A stretch of 64,000 bases of DNA from contig JBCBFU010000004.1 of assembly GCA_038527375.1 (NCBI GenBank), forward strand, positions 1 to 64,000. Reading direction: 5' to 3'. The position numbers were made by a program, and so were the translations under genes. This document shows, piece after piece, positions 51,017-60,635 of this stretch (positions within the stretch are counted from its first letter, which is position 1; every line of letters begins with the position of its first letter). Below the pieces are notes generated by a model. The model saw nothing but the letters and a program-made list of their open reading frames with translations. It was not told where the DNA came from and ran no database searches. Source of the stretch: Shimia_B sp038527375. Its GTDB lineage: Bacteria > Pseudomonadota > Alphaproteobacteria > Rhodobacterales > Rhodobacteraceae.

Positions 51017-51990
51017 GCCGTCACGCGCTGGACCAAAGTGACCGGCAAAACCTCCGCGCTCGCCTCCGGGTCCGTCAAAAGCCGCACGGCAAGGGCGACC
51101 ATCGCGTCCGCATCCTGCCGGATCGTCGTCAGTTCATAAGCCGCAAACGCAGCCGCAGGCGCGTCATCGAAGCCGATCACCGCCACGTCGTCCGGCACCC
51201 GCAGCCCCAATTCGGTGCGCAACACGTCCATCACGGCAAGCGCCATATAGTCATTGGCGACAAAGACGCCGTCCGGGCGGTCCGGCCTCGCAAACATCGC
51301 GCGGGCAGCCATGCGCGTCTGATCCAGATCAAAATCACCGACCTCCCGCGCTGCCAGCGGCACACCTGCCTGTGCCAACGCCGCCATCAAACCGGCTTCT
51401 CGGTCCACTTGGGTAGATGCCTGAGGCGACCCGGCGATATGACCGATCCGCGTGCATCCGCGCCTCAGCAGAGCCTTCGCGGCCATCGCACCGCCCGCCA
51501 CATTATCCGACACGACCGACCGCTCCCCCGTCCCCTCCTGGCGGCGGTTCAACAAAACTGCGGGGATGCCCGCCATCCGGCACTGGTCGGTCAAATCAGA
51601 TGTCAGCGGGACCGAGGCCAGGAGCAACCCATCCACTTGGTAGCCCAAGAGCTCGGTCACGATATCCTCCGGCGCATCACTACCCTGATCCGAGATGAAC
51701 ATCAGCACGTGATAACCTTCGGCCTTGAGCGCGCGGCACAGCTTGTCCAGCAGATCGGGATAGAACAGGTTATCGAGGTAGCTGACAACCAGCCCGATCA
51801 TCCCCGTCCGCCCCGTCAGCAAGGACCGCGCCAACACGTTGGGTCGATAGCCAAGCTCGGCTGCTGCCTTGCGCACCTTGTCCACGGTCGCAGCCGATGC
51901 CGACGCGCCCGGTGTGAACACCCGGCTCACGGCAGAGCGGCTCACACCCGCACGGCGCGCCACGTCCAAGGAGGTGATACGATCCGGCAT
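51013..51990 (-). CDS. LacI-family regulator (325 aa)
   Basis: The N-terminal LacI HTH is clear (ITSLDVARRAGVSRSAVSRVFTPGASASAATVDKV), including the hinge region (ELGYRPNVLARSL), followed by a sugar-binding-protein-like core. The ATG at 51990 shares its A with the stop of the SnoaL gene upstream (TGATG), so it is the last gene of the ABC-GMC-SnoaL operon. A palindromic LacI-type operator at 58489-58506, at the head of this operon, is its likely target. The inducer should be the imported compound or a product of it. Confidence 0.9.
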   Translation of the reverse strand: MPDRITSLDVARRAGVSRSAVSRVFTPGASASAATVDKVRKAAAELGYRPNVLARSLLTGRTGMIGLVVSYLDNLFYPDLLDKLCRALKAEGYHVLMFISDQGSDAPEDIVTELLGYQVDGLLLASVPLTSDLTDQCRMAGIPAVLLNRRQEGTGERSVVSDNVAGGAMAAKALLRRGCTRIGHIAGSPQASTQVDREAGLMAALAQAGVPLAAREVGDFDLDQTRMAARAMFARPDRPDGVFVANDYMALAVMDVLRTELGLRVPDDVAVIGFDDAPAAAFAAYELTTIRQDADAMVALAVRLLTDPEASAEVLPVTLVQRVTA

Positions 51991-52514
51991 CAGGGCGTCG
52001 GCGGCTCCTTCTCTCCGCGGTCGAAGGCCTCCCAACCTTCACCGTTGAACACATCTACCCCAAGCTGGGCGAGGACGTGGGGAAAATCGACCATGACATA
52101 GTTGTCCACGATCTTGCCATCCACGACCTTCCAGAAATCCATGTAGCGGATTTCGACCCGCTTGCCGGTCGCCTCGATCCCCATGAAGGGGCCGCCATGG
52201 GTGGCCTCCTGACGGCCAAAGGCCGCGGCCCATTCGCCCATATAAAGGCGCGCCTCATCCACACAGACCTTGTCCTTGAAGGCCGCCTGGAACGGCTTTT
52301 GCCAGTTGTCCTGAAACGCGCGCAGCCCCTCCTTGGTGCCGCAACCCGTGTTGCCCATCCAACGGAAGCCTTCGGCAAAGAACTCTCCGATATCCGCGAT
52401 GCGGTGGTCATTAAGCCCGTCGACCATGCCTTCGATCACGGCGCGGGTGGCGTCGGTCTTGGACAGGTCCGTGTCGCGGGTCAGGACTGCCTGTTCGGGG
52501 CGCGATCCTTTCAT
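51990..52514 (-). CDS. Single-domain SnoaL-like protein (174 aa)
   Basis: A SnoaL/ester-cyclase-type NTF2-like protein: ATRAVIEGMVDGLNDHRIADIGEFFAEGFRW, then a cone with MGIEATGKRVEIRYMDFWKVVDGKIVDNYVM. The latter WK..DGKIVDN pattern is typical of SnoaL-like cyclases. The start overlaps the GMC oxidoreductase stop (ATGA) and the stop shares a base with the LacI start, so it is translated with both. The likely role is to act on the product of the GMC enzyme, perhaps as isomerase, dehydratase or lactone hydrolase. That is inference. Confidence 0.82.
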   Translation of the reverse strand: MKGSRPEQAVLTRDTDLSKTDATRAVIEGMVDGLNDHRIADIGEFFAEGFRWMGNTGCGTKEGLRAFQDNWQKPFQAAFKDKVCVDEARLYMGEWAAAFGRQEATHGGPFMGIEATGKRVEIRYMDFWKVVDGKIVDNYVMVDFPHVLAQLGVDVFNGEGWEAFDRGEKEPPTP

Positions 52515-54004
52515 CGGGTATCCTCCGTTATAAAGTCTGCGGCACGCCAGCCGATCATCATCGACGGCGCATTGGTATTGGCGGATGTAATGCGCGGCAT
52601 AACGCTGGCATCAGCAACCCAGAGATTTCGGGTCCCTTCGACGCGCAAGCGGGGTGTGACAGGGCCACCCATGCGGATAGTCCCCACCGGATGATAGGCG
52701 GTCCCGGCCCCGGCGCGGATCGTTTCGCGCAGGTCCTCTCCGACCACCTTGGGACCCGGCGCCACCTCGACCCCGCGCAGCGCGCCGAACTCTGCACGCT
52801 GCAAGAGCCTGCGCAGGCGCTCGACACCGGCGGTCATGGTTTCAAGGTCGCTTTCGTCGTTGAACAACCCCAGATCAATCACTGGGGCGGCACGCGGATT
52901 GCGGTCGGCAAGGCGGAACGTGCCGCGCGATTTCGGACGGCACAGGCACACATCCGCAAAGTAGCCGGATTTGAGCGCATACTTCCGACCCCGGTGATCC
53001 AGGTGAAACGGGATGAAATGCGACTGAACATCAGGCTCCAGATCCGCCCCGCGCGCATTAAAGAACGCCCCGCCCTCAACCGTGGGGGAGGTCAGTCTGC
53101 CACTGCCAAAAGGATAGCGCAGCGCGGCAATCGCCCACGCAGGCCACTGCCGCGGCTCCAACCCATAGCCGGTGCCCGGACCTTCGAAATGCAGACCAAA
53201 TCCGGGGTGATCATGCAGGTTCTGCCCGATCTCCGGCGCGTCGATCCGCGTGTCGATCCCAAGCGCACGCAGATCACCCCAGTCGCCTAGGCCAGAACGC
53301 ATGAGGACCGCAGGCGATGCCAACGACCCGGCGGACAGGACCACGCCCTTGGCCGCCGTGATCTCGCTCCCATCCACAAGGCGCACACCCGCGGCGCGGT
53401 CGCCGGACCAAATCAGGCAGTCGACCTGCACCCCGGTGCGCACCTCGACACTCGCTGGCCGAAGGAACGCGTCAGCCGCCGAATTGCGCCGTCCGGCCAC
53501 GCGGTTGTGCGACATGGGTCCCGCGCTCTCGTAATCGGGGGATGGCGCATCGCCATTGCCGGGCAACATCGCAGGCAAAGCAGACACCAAAGGATGCGCA
53601 TCGTGCATGGGCGTCGGGCGCAAGCGGGCCTCGACCGCCTCGAATGCGGGCAGGACATCGCGCCACGTCCAGCCGGGTTGCGCCCACCCGTCAAAATCCG
53701 ACGCACGGCCCCGGAACCAAACCATCGAATTGATCGATCCCGACCCGCCAACCATGCGCCCCCTTGGGATCGCGATGCGGCGCCCACCCGCAGCAGCCAT
53801 CGGAGCAGATTGAAAATTCCAATCCCGGCGCGACTTCATCAGCCAGACCAAGCCAAAGGGCATGGACACCAGAGGGTGACGCTCGCTCGGTCCCGCCTCA
53901 AGCACGAGGACACGACCGGCCTCGCGGCGCGACAACTCGGCAGCCACCACGCATCCGGCGGACCCTGCACCCACGACAAGATAGTCAACAGTCGAAGACA
54001 TCAT
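52511..54004 (-). CDS. GMC-family FAD oxidoreductase (497 aa)
   Basis: A GMC flavoenzyme with the FAD motif VGAGSAGCVVAAELSRR, the signature IPRGRMVGGSGSINSMVWFRG and the C-terminal HPVGTIRMG plus NTNAPSMMIG. The family oxidises alcohols, sugars or polyols. It differs clearly from BetA in this window and is shorter. It lies 52 bases after the permease gene and overlaps the SnoaL-like gene, so it probably oxidises the compound imported by the transporter. A tandem ATG leaves a one-codon doubt in the start. Confidence 0.87.
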   Translation of the reverse strand: MMSSTVDYLVVGAGSAGCVVAAELSRREAGRVLVLEAGPSERHPLVSMPFGLVWLMKSRRDWNFQSAPMAAAGGRRIAIPRGRMVGGSGSINSMVWFRGRASDFDGWAQPGWTWRDVLPAFEAVEARLRPTPMHDAHPLVSALPAMLPGNGDAPSPDYESAGPMSHNRVAGRRNSAADAFLRPASVEVRTGVQVDCLIWSGDRAAGVRLVDGSEITAAKGVVLSAGSLASPAVLMRSGLGDWGDLRALGIDTRIDAPEIGQNLHDHPGFGLHFEGPGTGYGLEPRQWPAWAIAALRYPFGSGRLTSPTVEGGAFFNARGADLEPDVQSHFIPFHLDHRGRKYALKSGYFADVCLCRPKSRGTFRLADRNPRAAPVIDLGLFNDESDLETMTAGVERLRRLLQRAEFGALRGVEVAPGPKVVGEDLRETIRAGAGTAYHPVGTIRMGGPVTPRLRVEGTRNLWVADASVMPRITSANTNAPSMMIGWRAADFITEDTR

Positions 54005-54056
54005 CCACCAGCTTCAAAAAGACCCAGGCCAGACGCGGAGGCCGCGCGAAACGGCG

Positions 54057-54938
54057 CTAGCCTTTGACCGCGCCCGCCGTCAGCCCGCTTACGATCTGGC
54101 GTTGGAAGACCATCACCAACAGGAAGAGCGGTGCAGTTGCGCTGACCACCGCAGCCACCGCGAACATCACGTTGCCTTCGGTATAGGTCGTGCCAAGGAA
54201 GGCCGCGATCTGTGGCACCATGGTGCGGTTGCTTTCCGACAGGATCAGCGCGGTCACGACAAAGTCGTTATAGGCAAGCAGGAACGAAAACAGTCCCGTC
54301 GTAATCACACCCGGCCACATCACCGGGATGATCACATGGCGGAATGCCTGAAATTGCGTGCAACCATCGACCTTCGCGGCCTCGTCCAGATCCTTTGGGA
54401 TCGATTCAAAGAACGAATGCAGCATCCACAGCGTGAAGGGCTGGTTGATCGCCACAAGCACGATAATCGCCGTGGGCAGGAACCCCCAAACGTTCCAGTC
54501 AAAGAAGACCGGCAGGTAGCCCGACACCAGAGTGATCTGCGGCAAAGCGCGGAAGATCAGCGCGATGATCAGGAGCCAGAACACGTATTTGAACCCCGAC
54601 CGGCTGAGCGCATAGCCCCCCAACGTCCCGATGGTCAGGGATGTCGTCACCACACACAGGCACACGATGAACGTGTTGATGGCGTTGCGCCAAAACTCGT
54701 TCTGAACAAAGGCCCCGTCATAGCCCGCGCCCGTGAAGGGGCGACCATAGGTTTCTTCGGTGTTGCGACCGACAAGGGCATTGGTCCAATCCGCGATCGA
54801 AAAGAAGTCGAGCTCGACCTTAAAGCTGCCCCAGAGGGTCCACATGAACGGAAAGGCGGCGGCAATGAACCAAAGCGCCAGAAAGGCGAACAGTCCGATC
54901 TGGAGCGCGAGCGGGCGGCGTTGTGCGGCTGACGACAT
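54057..54938 (-). CDS. Carbohydrate ABC transporter permease, MalG type (293 aa)
   Basis: A six-helix CUT1-type permease with the EAA loop EAAKVDGCTQFQAFRHVIIPVMWPG and ends typical of MalG/UgpE. The start at 54938 is one base past the stop of the partner permease gene and has GAGAAGAG upstream; an open frame further upstream lies inside that gene. The segment between helix 1 and helix 2 (about residues 45-80) is longer than usual. It works with the MalF-type permease, the binding protein and the ATPase of the same operon. Confidence 0.9.
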   Translation of the reverse strand: MSSAAQRRPLALQIGLFAFLALWFIAAAFPFMWTLWGSFKVELDFFSIADWTNALVGRNTEETYGRPFTGAGYDGAFVQNEFWRNAINTFIVCLCVVTTSLTIGTLGGYALSRSGFKYVFWLLIIALIFRALPQITLVSGYLPVFFDWNVWGFLPTAIIVLVAINQPFTLWMLHSFFESIPKDLDEAAKVDGCTQFQAFRHVIIPVMWPGVITTGLFSFLLAYNDFVVTALILSESNRTMVPQIAAFLGTTYTEGNVMFAVAAVVSATAPLFLLVMVFQRQIVSGLTAGAVKG

Positions 54939-54939
54939 C

Positions 54940-55968
54940 TTAGTGGCTCTTCTCGTTGAAGTCGCGCCAAGTGCGGACAAGGACAGGGAACAGCAGGATC
55001 GCCACCCCGAGGATCGTCAGGACCGAGGTCGTAGCCGCCGACGACAGCTGTCGCGTCTCGCCACTCAGATCGCTGAGGATAAAGTAACTGAGCGATTGGG
55101 CATGCGCAGCAGCGGTAAACCCGATGATTGGCTCCAGCACACGGAAGTTATCCATCAATTGAATAAGCGCCACAAAGGTCACGAGCGGTGCCAGATGCGG
55201 GATGATGACGTAGCGGATTTGCTGCCAGCGCGTCGCCCCGTCGATCTGCGCGGATTCGAGTGTATCCTGCGGAACCGTCTGTAGGCCGGCGTAGAACACC
55301 ACAAAGGCAAAGGGGGCCGATGACCACACGCCGTAGACCAAGAGCGATATCCACATCAGCGGGGTCGACGCCTTGACCGACAGGTCGGGGTCATTGACCA
55401 GCCAACTCAGGAAGTTGCCCAGGACACCACGGCTGTCGATCATCCAGAACAGGATCAGCGAGCCAATCAGCGGCGTCACGATCATGGGAAGAAGGCTGAA
55501 GAAGATCATCAAACCCTTGAGCGCGCGATGCAGGGAATTCACCGCCACGGCAATCGCAAAGCCCAGCATGATCAACAGCGGCGTGCAGACAAAGGTGTAG
55601 GTCAGGGTGAAGGCAAGCGCCTTGTAGAACGGCAGGTCATAGACCTCGCTGAAGAACGCGCCCAGCGTGTCGGACGTGCGCCATGCCTCGGCGATTTCCC
55701 CAAAGGCAAGGTGGCCGCGGTCCGTATAGATCGAAAAGCCCACGAACCGCCCCAGCGGCCGTTCGTCGCGCAGGGCCTGCGTCGCCTCCTGATCAATCGT
55801 AGTCGAGGTCGTGCACCCGAAGGGTCCGCAGTTTTCCGTTTCGATCAGAACGGCCTCGTGCGGGGTGAAGAACGACTGCGTGATGACAGAAACAATGGGA
55901 AAGGCGATGAACAACAACATCGCGGCCGCTGTCGGCAAAAAGAACCAAAAGAACGTGCGGTGCTTCAT
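54940..55968 (-). CDS. Carbohydrate ABC transporter permease, MalF type (342 aa)
   Basis: A CUT1-type permease with the EAA loop ESAQIDGATRWQQIRYVIIPHLAPL. The N-terminal helix is followed by a long periplasmic segment (about residues 35-115) that includes two cysteines in CGPFGC, an unusual feature that could form a disulfide. It pairs with the MalG-type permease directly downstream. It is separated from the binding-protein gene by 81 bases holding a strong hairpin. Confidence 0.9.
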   Translation of the reverse strand: MKHRTFFWFFLPTAAAMLLFIAFPIVSVITQSFFTPHEAVLIETENCGPFGCTTSTTIDQEATQALRDERPLGRFVGFSIYTDRGHLAFGEIAEAWRTSDTLGAFFSEVYDLPFYKALAFTLTYTFVCTPLLIMLGFAIAVAVNSLHRALKGLMIFFSLLPMIVTPLIGSLILFWMIDSRGVLGNFLSWLVNDPDLSVKASTPLMWISLLVYGVWSSAPFAFVVFYAGLQTVPQDTLESAQIDGATRWQQIRYVIIPHLAPLVTFVALIQLMDNFRVLEPIIGFTAAAHAQSLSYFILSDLSGETRQLSSAATTSVLTILGVAILLFPVLVRTWRDFNEKSH

Positions 55969-56004
55969 TTCCGTACCTTATGGCGAGAGCGGTTGGAGGG
56001 GGTA

Positions 56005-56029
56005 TCCGGGCGCGCAAGACGCGCCCGGA
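56005..56029 (-). terminator. Hairpin between binding-protein and permease genes (first ABC operon)
   Basis: TCCGGGCGCG (56005-56014) pairs with CGCGCCCGGA (56020-56029) over a 5-base loop. It lies 20 bases past the binding-protein stop. No T-run follows. It probably limits read-through into the permeases or protects the binding-protein message. Confidence 0.65.
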
Positions 56030-56049
56030 CCGTAACTTGGCAGAGGGGT

Positions 56050-57291
56050 TTAGAGGAAACCCTGCTCTTGCGCGGCGGCGATGTAGGCCGCTTCGACGTC
56101 GGCCAGCGCTTGCTCAGCCGACTCTTTGCCTTGCATGAAGTCAGCCAGTTCGTTGCCCAGCGCCGTGTGCATCAGACCCATGTAGGGCAGCATCGGATAG
56201 GGGATCGAACCTGCATTCGCGGCTGCGAACACACCCACGGCGGCTTCGGTCGGCTCATAGCCGTCGATCAGCCACACGGCCTGGGTCGGCACGTCGCCGG
56301 TCAGGATCGACGGATCGATGGCCTTCTTCATCGCGAGGAAGGTCGCCTCGGCGTCTGCATCGCTGATGTTTTTGGCCACGGTCCAGCCATCCCACCACAG
56401 GGTGGTCGCCGGGGTGTCGCCACCGCCCACGGTCATCGGACCAGCGATTGCAAAGCCGTCGATTACCTCTTGCGGCACACCTTCTGCGGTGACGAGCGTC
56501 GCGGCGCGCGAGCCCCACATGTTCATCAGCGCGGTGTTGCCGGCGCGGTATTCGGCGTTCGTTGCGTTGGAGTCATGCGTCAGGAAGTCGGGGTTCATGT
56601 ACTCCGACAGCGCCTTCATCATTTCCAGCGCCTTCACACCGGCTTCGGTGTTGACGGTCGGGTTGGCCGAACCGGCTTCAAAGTGAGACCCGCCATAGCC
56701 CAGGAACATGTTGTTGAATTCCTGTGCGAGGTTCCAGCCCGCGGCATAGGCGCCACCAACCGGGTTCTCCATAATGCCCTTTTCGCGGATCATCTGGGCG
56801 GCTGCCAGCATCTCTTCATAGGTGCTGGGCGGCTCGACACCGATCTCTTCCAGAACGTCCGAACGGTACACAAGGTGCTGCGCGTTCGCCATGAACGCCA
56901 CGGCCATGATCTGACCGTTGATCGTGATCAGCTGGTTGGGTGCGATGCCTTCGCCATGTGCGGCCACCAGATCGTCAAGGGGGCGGATGACGTCTTCGTT
57001 CATCAGCGCCACGATGGACGAGTTCGCGATGATCGCCGAGGTGTATTCAGCCGGGTTGCCCGACATGCCTGCGACGTTGATCTGCTGGTGATCGGCCGTC
57101 AGGTTGGTCGACACTTCGGCGCCTGCATCCGCGCACGCCATGGCGCCAGCGCCAACCGTTTGGATGGCCGGGAATTCGTTGCCCACGATGCTGATGCGAC
57201 CGTCGGTCGGGCAGCCCGCGTGGCCCGCCGCCATGGCGGTCGAACCCAGAAGCGCAACGGCCCCTGCAAATGAGATGGTTTTCAGAAACAT
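56050..57291 (-). CDS. Carbohydrate ABC transporter binding protein (413 aa)
   Basis: A CUT1-type (family 1) extracellular solute-binding protein with a signal peptide (residues about 1-22, MFLKTISFAGAVALLGSTAMA). The mature part includes FMANAQHLVYRSDVLEEIG and GNTALMNMWGSRAA, typical of sugar-binding proteins. The start at 57291 follows GGGAGAG; the open frame before it covers the spacer to the ATPase gene. It follows the ATPase gene and precedes the permeases. The ligand is unknown. Two cysteines (Cys in HAGCPTDG and MACADAG) may form a disulfide. Confidence 0.88.
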   Translation of the reverse strand: MFLKTISFAGAVALLGSTAMAAGHAGCPTDGRISIVGNEFPAIQTVGAGAMACADAGAEVSTNLTADHQQINVAGMSGNPAEYTSAIIANSSIVALMNEDVIRPLDDLVAAHGEGIAPNQLITINGQIMAVAFMANAQHLVYRSDVLEEIGVEPPSTYEEMLAAAQMIREKGIMENPVGGAYAAGWNLAQEFNNMFLGYGGSHFEAGSANPTVNTEAGVKALEMMKALSEYMNPDFLTHDSNATNAEYRAGNTALMNMWGSRAATLVTAEGVPQEVIDGFAIAGPMTVGGGDTPATTLWWDGWTVAKNISDADAEATFLAMKKAIDPSILTGDVPTQAVWLIDGYEPTEAAVGVFAAANAGSIPYPMLPYMGLMHTALGNELADFMQGKESAEQALADVEAAYIAAAQEQGFL

Positions 57292-57394
57292 TTTACTCTC
57301 CCTGTTTCCTGTAGTCTGGGATGTGTCTTGCAAGGCCACATCCCGGCGAAAAGACTGTCGACCCACGGATGACCCCGCAGGCGCGACGACGGGG

Positions 57395-58444
57395 TTAGCC
57401 CCCGATCCGGCCTCCGTCCTCGGTGTCGAAGAGGTGGCAGATGCTGGCTGGGACCGCGATCGACACATCGCTGCCGATCTCGGTGCGGTAGTCTTTGGGC
57501 GCTTTGACCGAAATCAGGGCCTCACCGATGCGGATCGACACCATCGTCGCGTCGCCCAACAATTCCATCGAATAGACCTTGGCGTTGATTTGCCCGCCGG
57601 ACGGCACAACCTGCGCGTCCTCGGCCCGGAATCCAAGCGTCGTGGCCCCATCGCGAGCCGACAGGCCCGGAATCTCGATCCCCGGTGCCTTGAACGTGCC
57701 GCCGGCCATCTGACCCTCAACAAGGTTCATGGCGGGCGACCCGATAAAGCTAGCCACGAACGTGTTGGCGGGATTGTCATAGATGTCCGTGGGCGTGCCG
57801 ACCTGTTGCACGATGCCCTTGTTCATCACGACCACGCGGTCGGCGAGCGTCATCGCCTCAATCTGGTCGTGGGTCACGTAAATCGTGGTGACCTGAAGCT
57901 CGTGGCTCAGGTTCTTGATTTGCGCCCGCGTCGACACCCGCAGCTTGGCGTCGAGGTTCGACAGCGGCTCGTCCATCAGGAACACGTTGGGCTCCCGCAC
58001 GATGGCGCGGGCAAGGGCCACACGCTGCCGCTGGCCACCAGACAGAGCCGCAGGCTTGCGGTGCAGGAACGGCTCAAGCTCGACCATGGCGGCGGCCTTC
58101 ATCACCCGATCATCGTGCTCTGCGGCAGGCACCTTGCGCACCTTCAGGGGGAACTTGATGTTGTCGTAGACATTCATGTTCGGGTAGAGCCCGTAGCTCT
58201 GGAACACCATCGAGATGTCGCGATCCTTGGGCTCCAGATCATTGACGCGCTTGCCGTCGATGAGGATGTCTCCATCCGTGGGGTCTTCGAGCCCCGCAAT
58301 CATCCGCATCGTCGTAGTCTTCCCGCATCCCGACGGGCCAAGCAGGACCAGGAACTCCCGGTCTTCGATGGTCATGTCGAAATTGTCGACACCCACGAAG
58401 GACCCCCATCTCTTTGAGATGTTCTTAAGCTGGATTTCGGCCAT
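57395..58444 (-). CDS. Carbohydrate ABC transporter ATPase, MalK/UgpC type (349 aa)
   Basis: An ABC ATPase with Walker A GPSGCGKTTTMR, Q-loop MVFQSYGLYPNMNVY, signature LSGGQRQRVALARAIV, Walker B VFLMDEPLSNLDAKLR and a C-terminal OB-type regulatory domain (FRAEDAQVVPSG). The start at 58444 follows a G-rich site and gives MAEIQLKNISKRWG. It is the first gene of the seven-gene minus-strand operon. The LacI-type palindrome lies 45-62 bp upstream of its start. Confidence 0.92.
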   Translation of the reverse strand: MAEIQLKNISKRWGSFVGVDNFDMTIEDREFLVLLGPSGCGKTTTMRMIAGLEDPTDGDILIDGKRVNDLEPKDRDISMVFQSYGLYPNMNVYDNIKFPLKVRKVPAAEHDDRVMKAAAMVELEPFLHRKPAALSGGQRQRVALARAIVREPNVFLMDEPLSNLDAKLRVSTRAQIKNLSHELQVTTIYVTHDQIEAMTLADRVVVMNKGIVQQVGTPTDIYDNPANTFVASFIGSPAMNLVEGQMAGGTFKAPGIEIPGLSARDGATTLGFRAEDAQVVPSGGQINAKVYSMELLGDATMVSIRIGEALISVKAPKDYRTEIGSDVSIAVPASICHLFDTEDGGRIGG

Positions 58445-58488
58445 TCGTCCCCCCGAAATAGCAGACCTGTCGTCTGCGGCGCGCCACG

Positions 58489-58506
58489 TTTGCACACGAT
58501 TGCAAA
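58489..58506. promoter_or_regulatory. LacI-type operator palindrome
   Basis: TTTGCACACGATTGCAAA has perfect 6-bp arms (TTTGCA / TGCAAA) and a central CpG, the layout of LacI-family operators. It lies in the 148-base spacer between the divergent ATPase gene and the two-domain SnoaL-like gene. A LacI gene closes the minus-strand operon, so one regulator could control both directions. Confidence 0.7.
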
Positions 58507-58592
58507 AAGGCTAGACTTTGCCCACCCCGTTTGCCAACCCTTTTTCTGACACGCCGCCAGCAGGTAGCGTCAAAAATCGAAAAGGCCAAAAA

Positions 58593-59561
58593 ATGTCGGA
58601 TTTTCGGGCAGATATACGGGATGCCCTCTCAAACCTGTTGTCGAACCCTAGCGCAGCAACCCAGCATTTGACCCCGGACACGGTCTGGGACGTGGCGTGG
58701 CCCGTGAATCGCCTCGTGGGGCCGGACGCGGTTGAGGCGGGGTATCTTGCCCCCCTACGCGCGGCACTTGCGCATGTGTATCGCAGGGACGTTCTGTTCC
58801 TTGGCGGTGACAACATCCGGGAACAGGGCGGGCAGTGGTGTGCTTGCGTGACGCATTACGTCGGCAACTTCCACGCGCCGCTCTTCGGGTTGCAGCCATC
58901 GGGGTCGATGACGTGGCTTCGATCGGGCGAATTCTATCGGATCGAAGGCGGCAAGATCGCCGAGGCCAAGATCATCTTCGACCTCGTCTCGGTGATGCAG
59001 CAGATGGGCCGCCAGCCAATCGACCAGACTGGACCAGAGATCACCTTTCCCGCGCCCGCAACACAGGACGGGCTGTGCCCCACCGGCGGCGACAGCGCGC
59101 GCAGCATCGACATCGTGAACCGGATGCTCGGCGACCTGCATGTCTTTGATCCCGAGACGATGGAATCCAAAGGTCAGACAGGCTCGGACGGCGTCTGGGC
59201 CGATGACATGATGTGGTACGGACCCACCGGGATCGGGTCGAACTACCGATGGGACGGGTTCGTTCAGGACCACCGGCAGCCATTCCTGCACGCGTTTCCC
59301 GATCGCAAGGGCGGCAATCACTACTGCCGCTTTGGGGATGCGAATTACGCCGCGATCTCGGGCTGGCCCTCGATGACGATGACGTTCCAGGGCGACTACC
59401 TCGGCCAAAAGGCTGACGGGCGTCCCCTGACGCTGCGCGTGATGGATTTCTACCGCTGCGACGAACGCCAGATCAAAGAGAACTGGGTGTGCCTCGACTA
59501 CGGGGACCTGTTCCACCAGATGGGGCGGGACCTGATCGCCGAGGCAAACGCGATGGCATAA
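58593..59561 (+). CDS. Two-domain SnoaL-like protein (322 aa)
   Basis: Two SnoaL/NTF2-like domains (about residues 5-145 and 170-315). The first has GGQWCACVTHYVGNFHAPLFGL and FYRIEGGKIAEAKIIFDLVSVM; the second has GIGSNYRWDGFVQDHRQPFLHAFPD and RVMDFYRCDERQIKENWVCLDYGDLF. The second half resembles the single-domain SnoaL-like protein at 51990-52514. The start at 58593 has AAAGG seven bases upstream; a frame open from 58518 would cross the promoter. It is divergent from the ABC operon and likely shares its LacI control. The reaction is unknown. Confidence 0.8.
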   Translation: MSDFRADIRDALSNLLSNPSAATQHLTPDTVWDVAWPVNRLVGPDAVEAGYLAPLRAALAHVYRRDVLFLGGDNIREQGGQWCACVTHYVGNFHAPLFGLQPSGSMTWLRSGEFYRIEGGKIAEAKIIFDLVSVMQQMGRQPIDQTGPEITFPAPATQDGLCPTGGDSARSIDIVNRMLGDLHVFDPETMESKGQTGSDGVWADDMMWYGPTGIGSNYRWDGFVQDHRQPFLHAFPDRKGGNHYCRFGDANYAAISGWPSMTMTFQGDYLGQKADGRPLTLRVMDFYRCDERQIKENWVCLDYGDLFHQMGRDLIAEANAMA

Positions 59562-59576
59562 CGCGAGCGGCGCATC

Positions 59577-60632
<1,056 letters not shown>

Positions 60633-60635
60633 GTT

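Noticed and set aside
52511..54004. Annotation as a second choline dehydrogenase
   Set aside because: It belongs to the same GMC family but is shorter and diverged from BetA, and it sits in a sugar-transporter operon without an aldehyde dehydrogenase.
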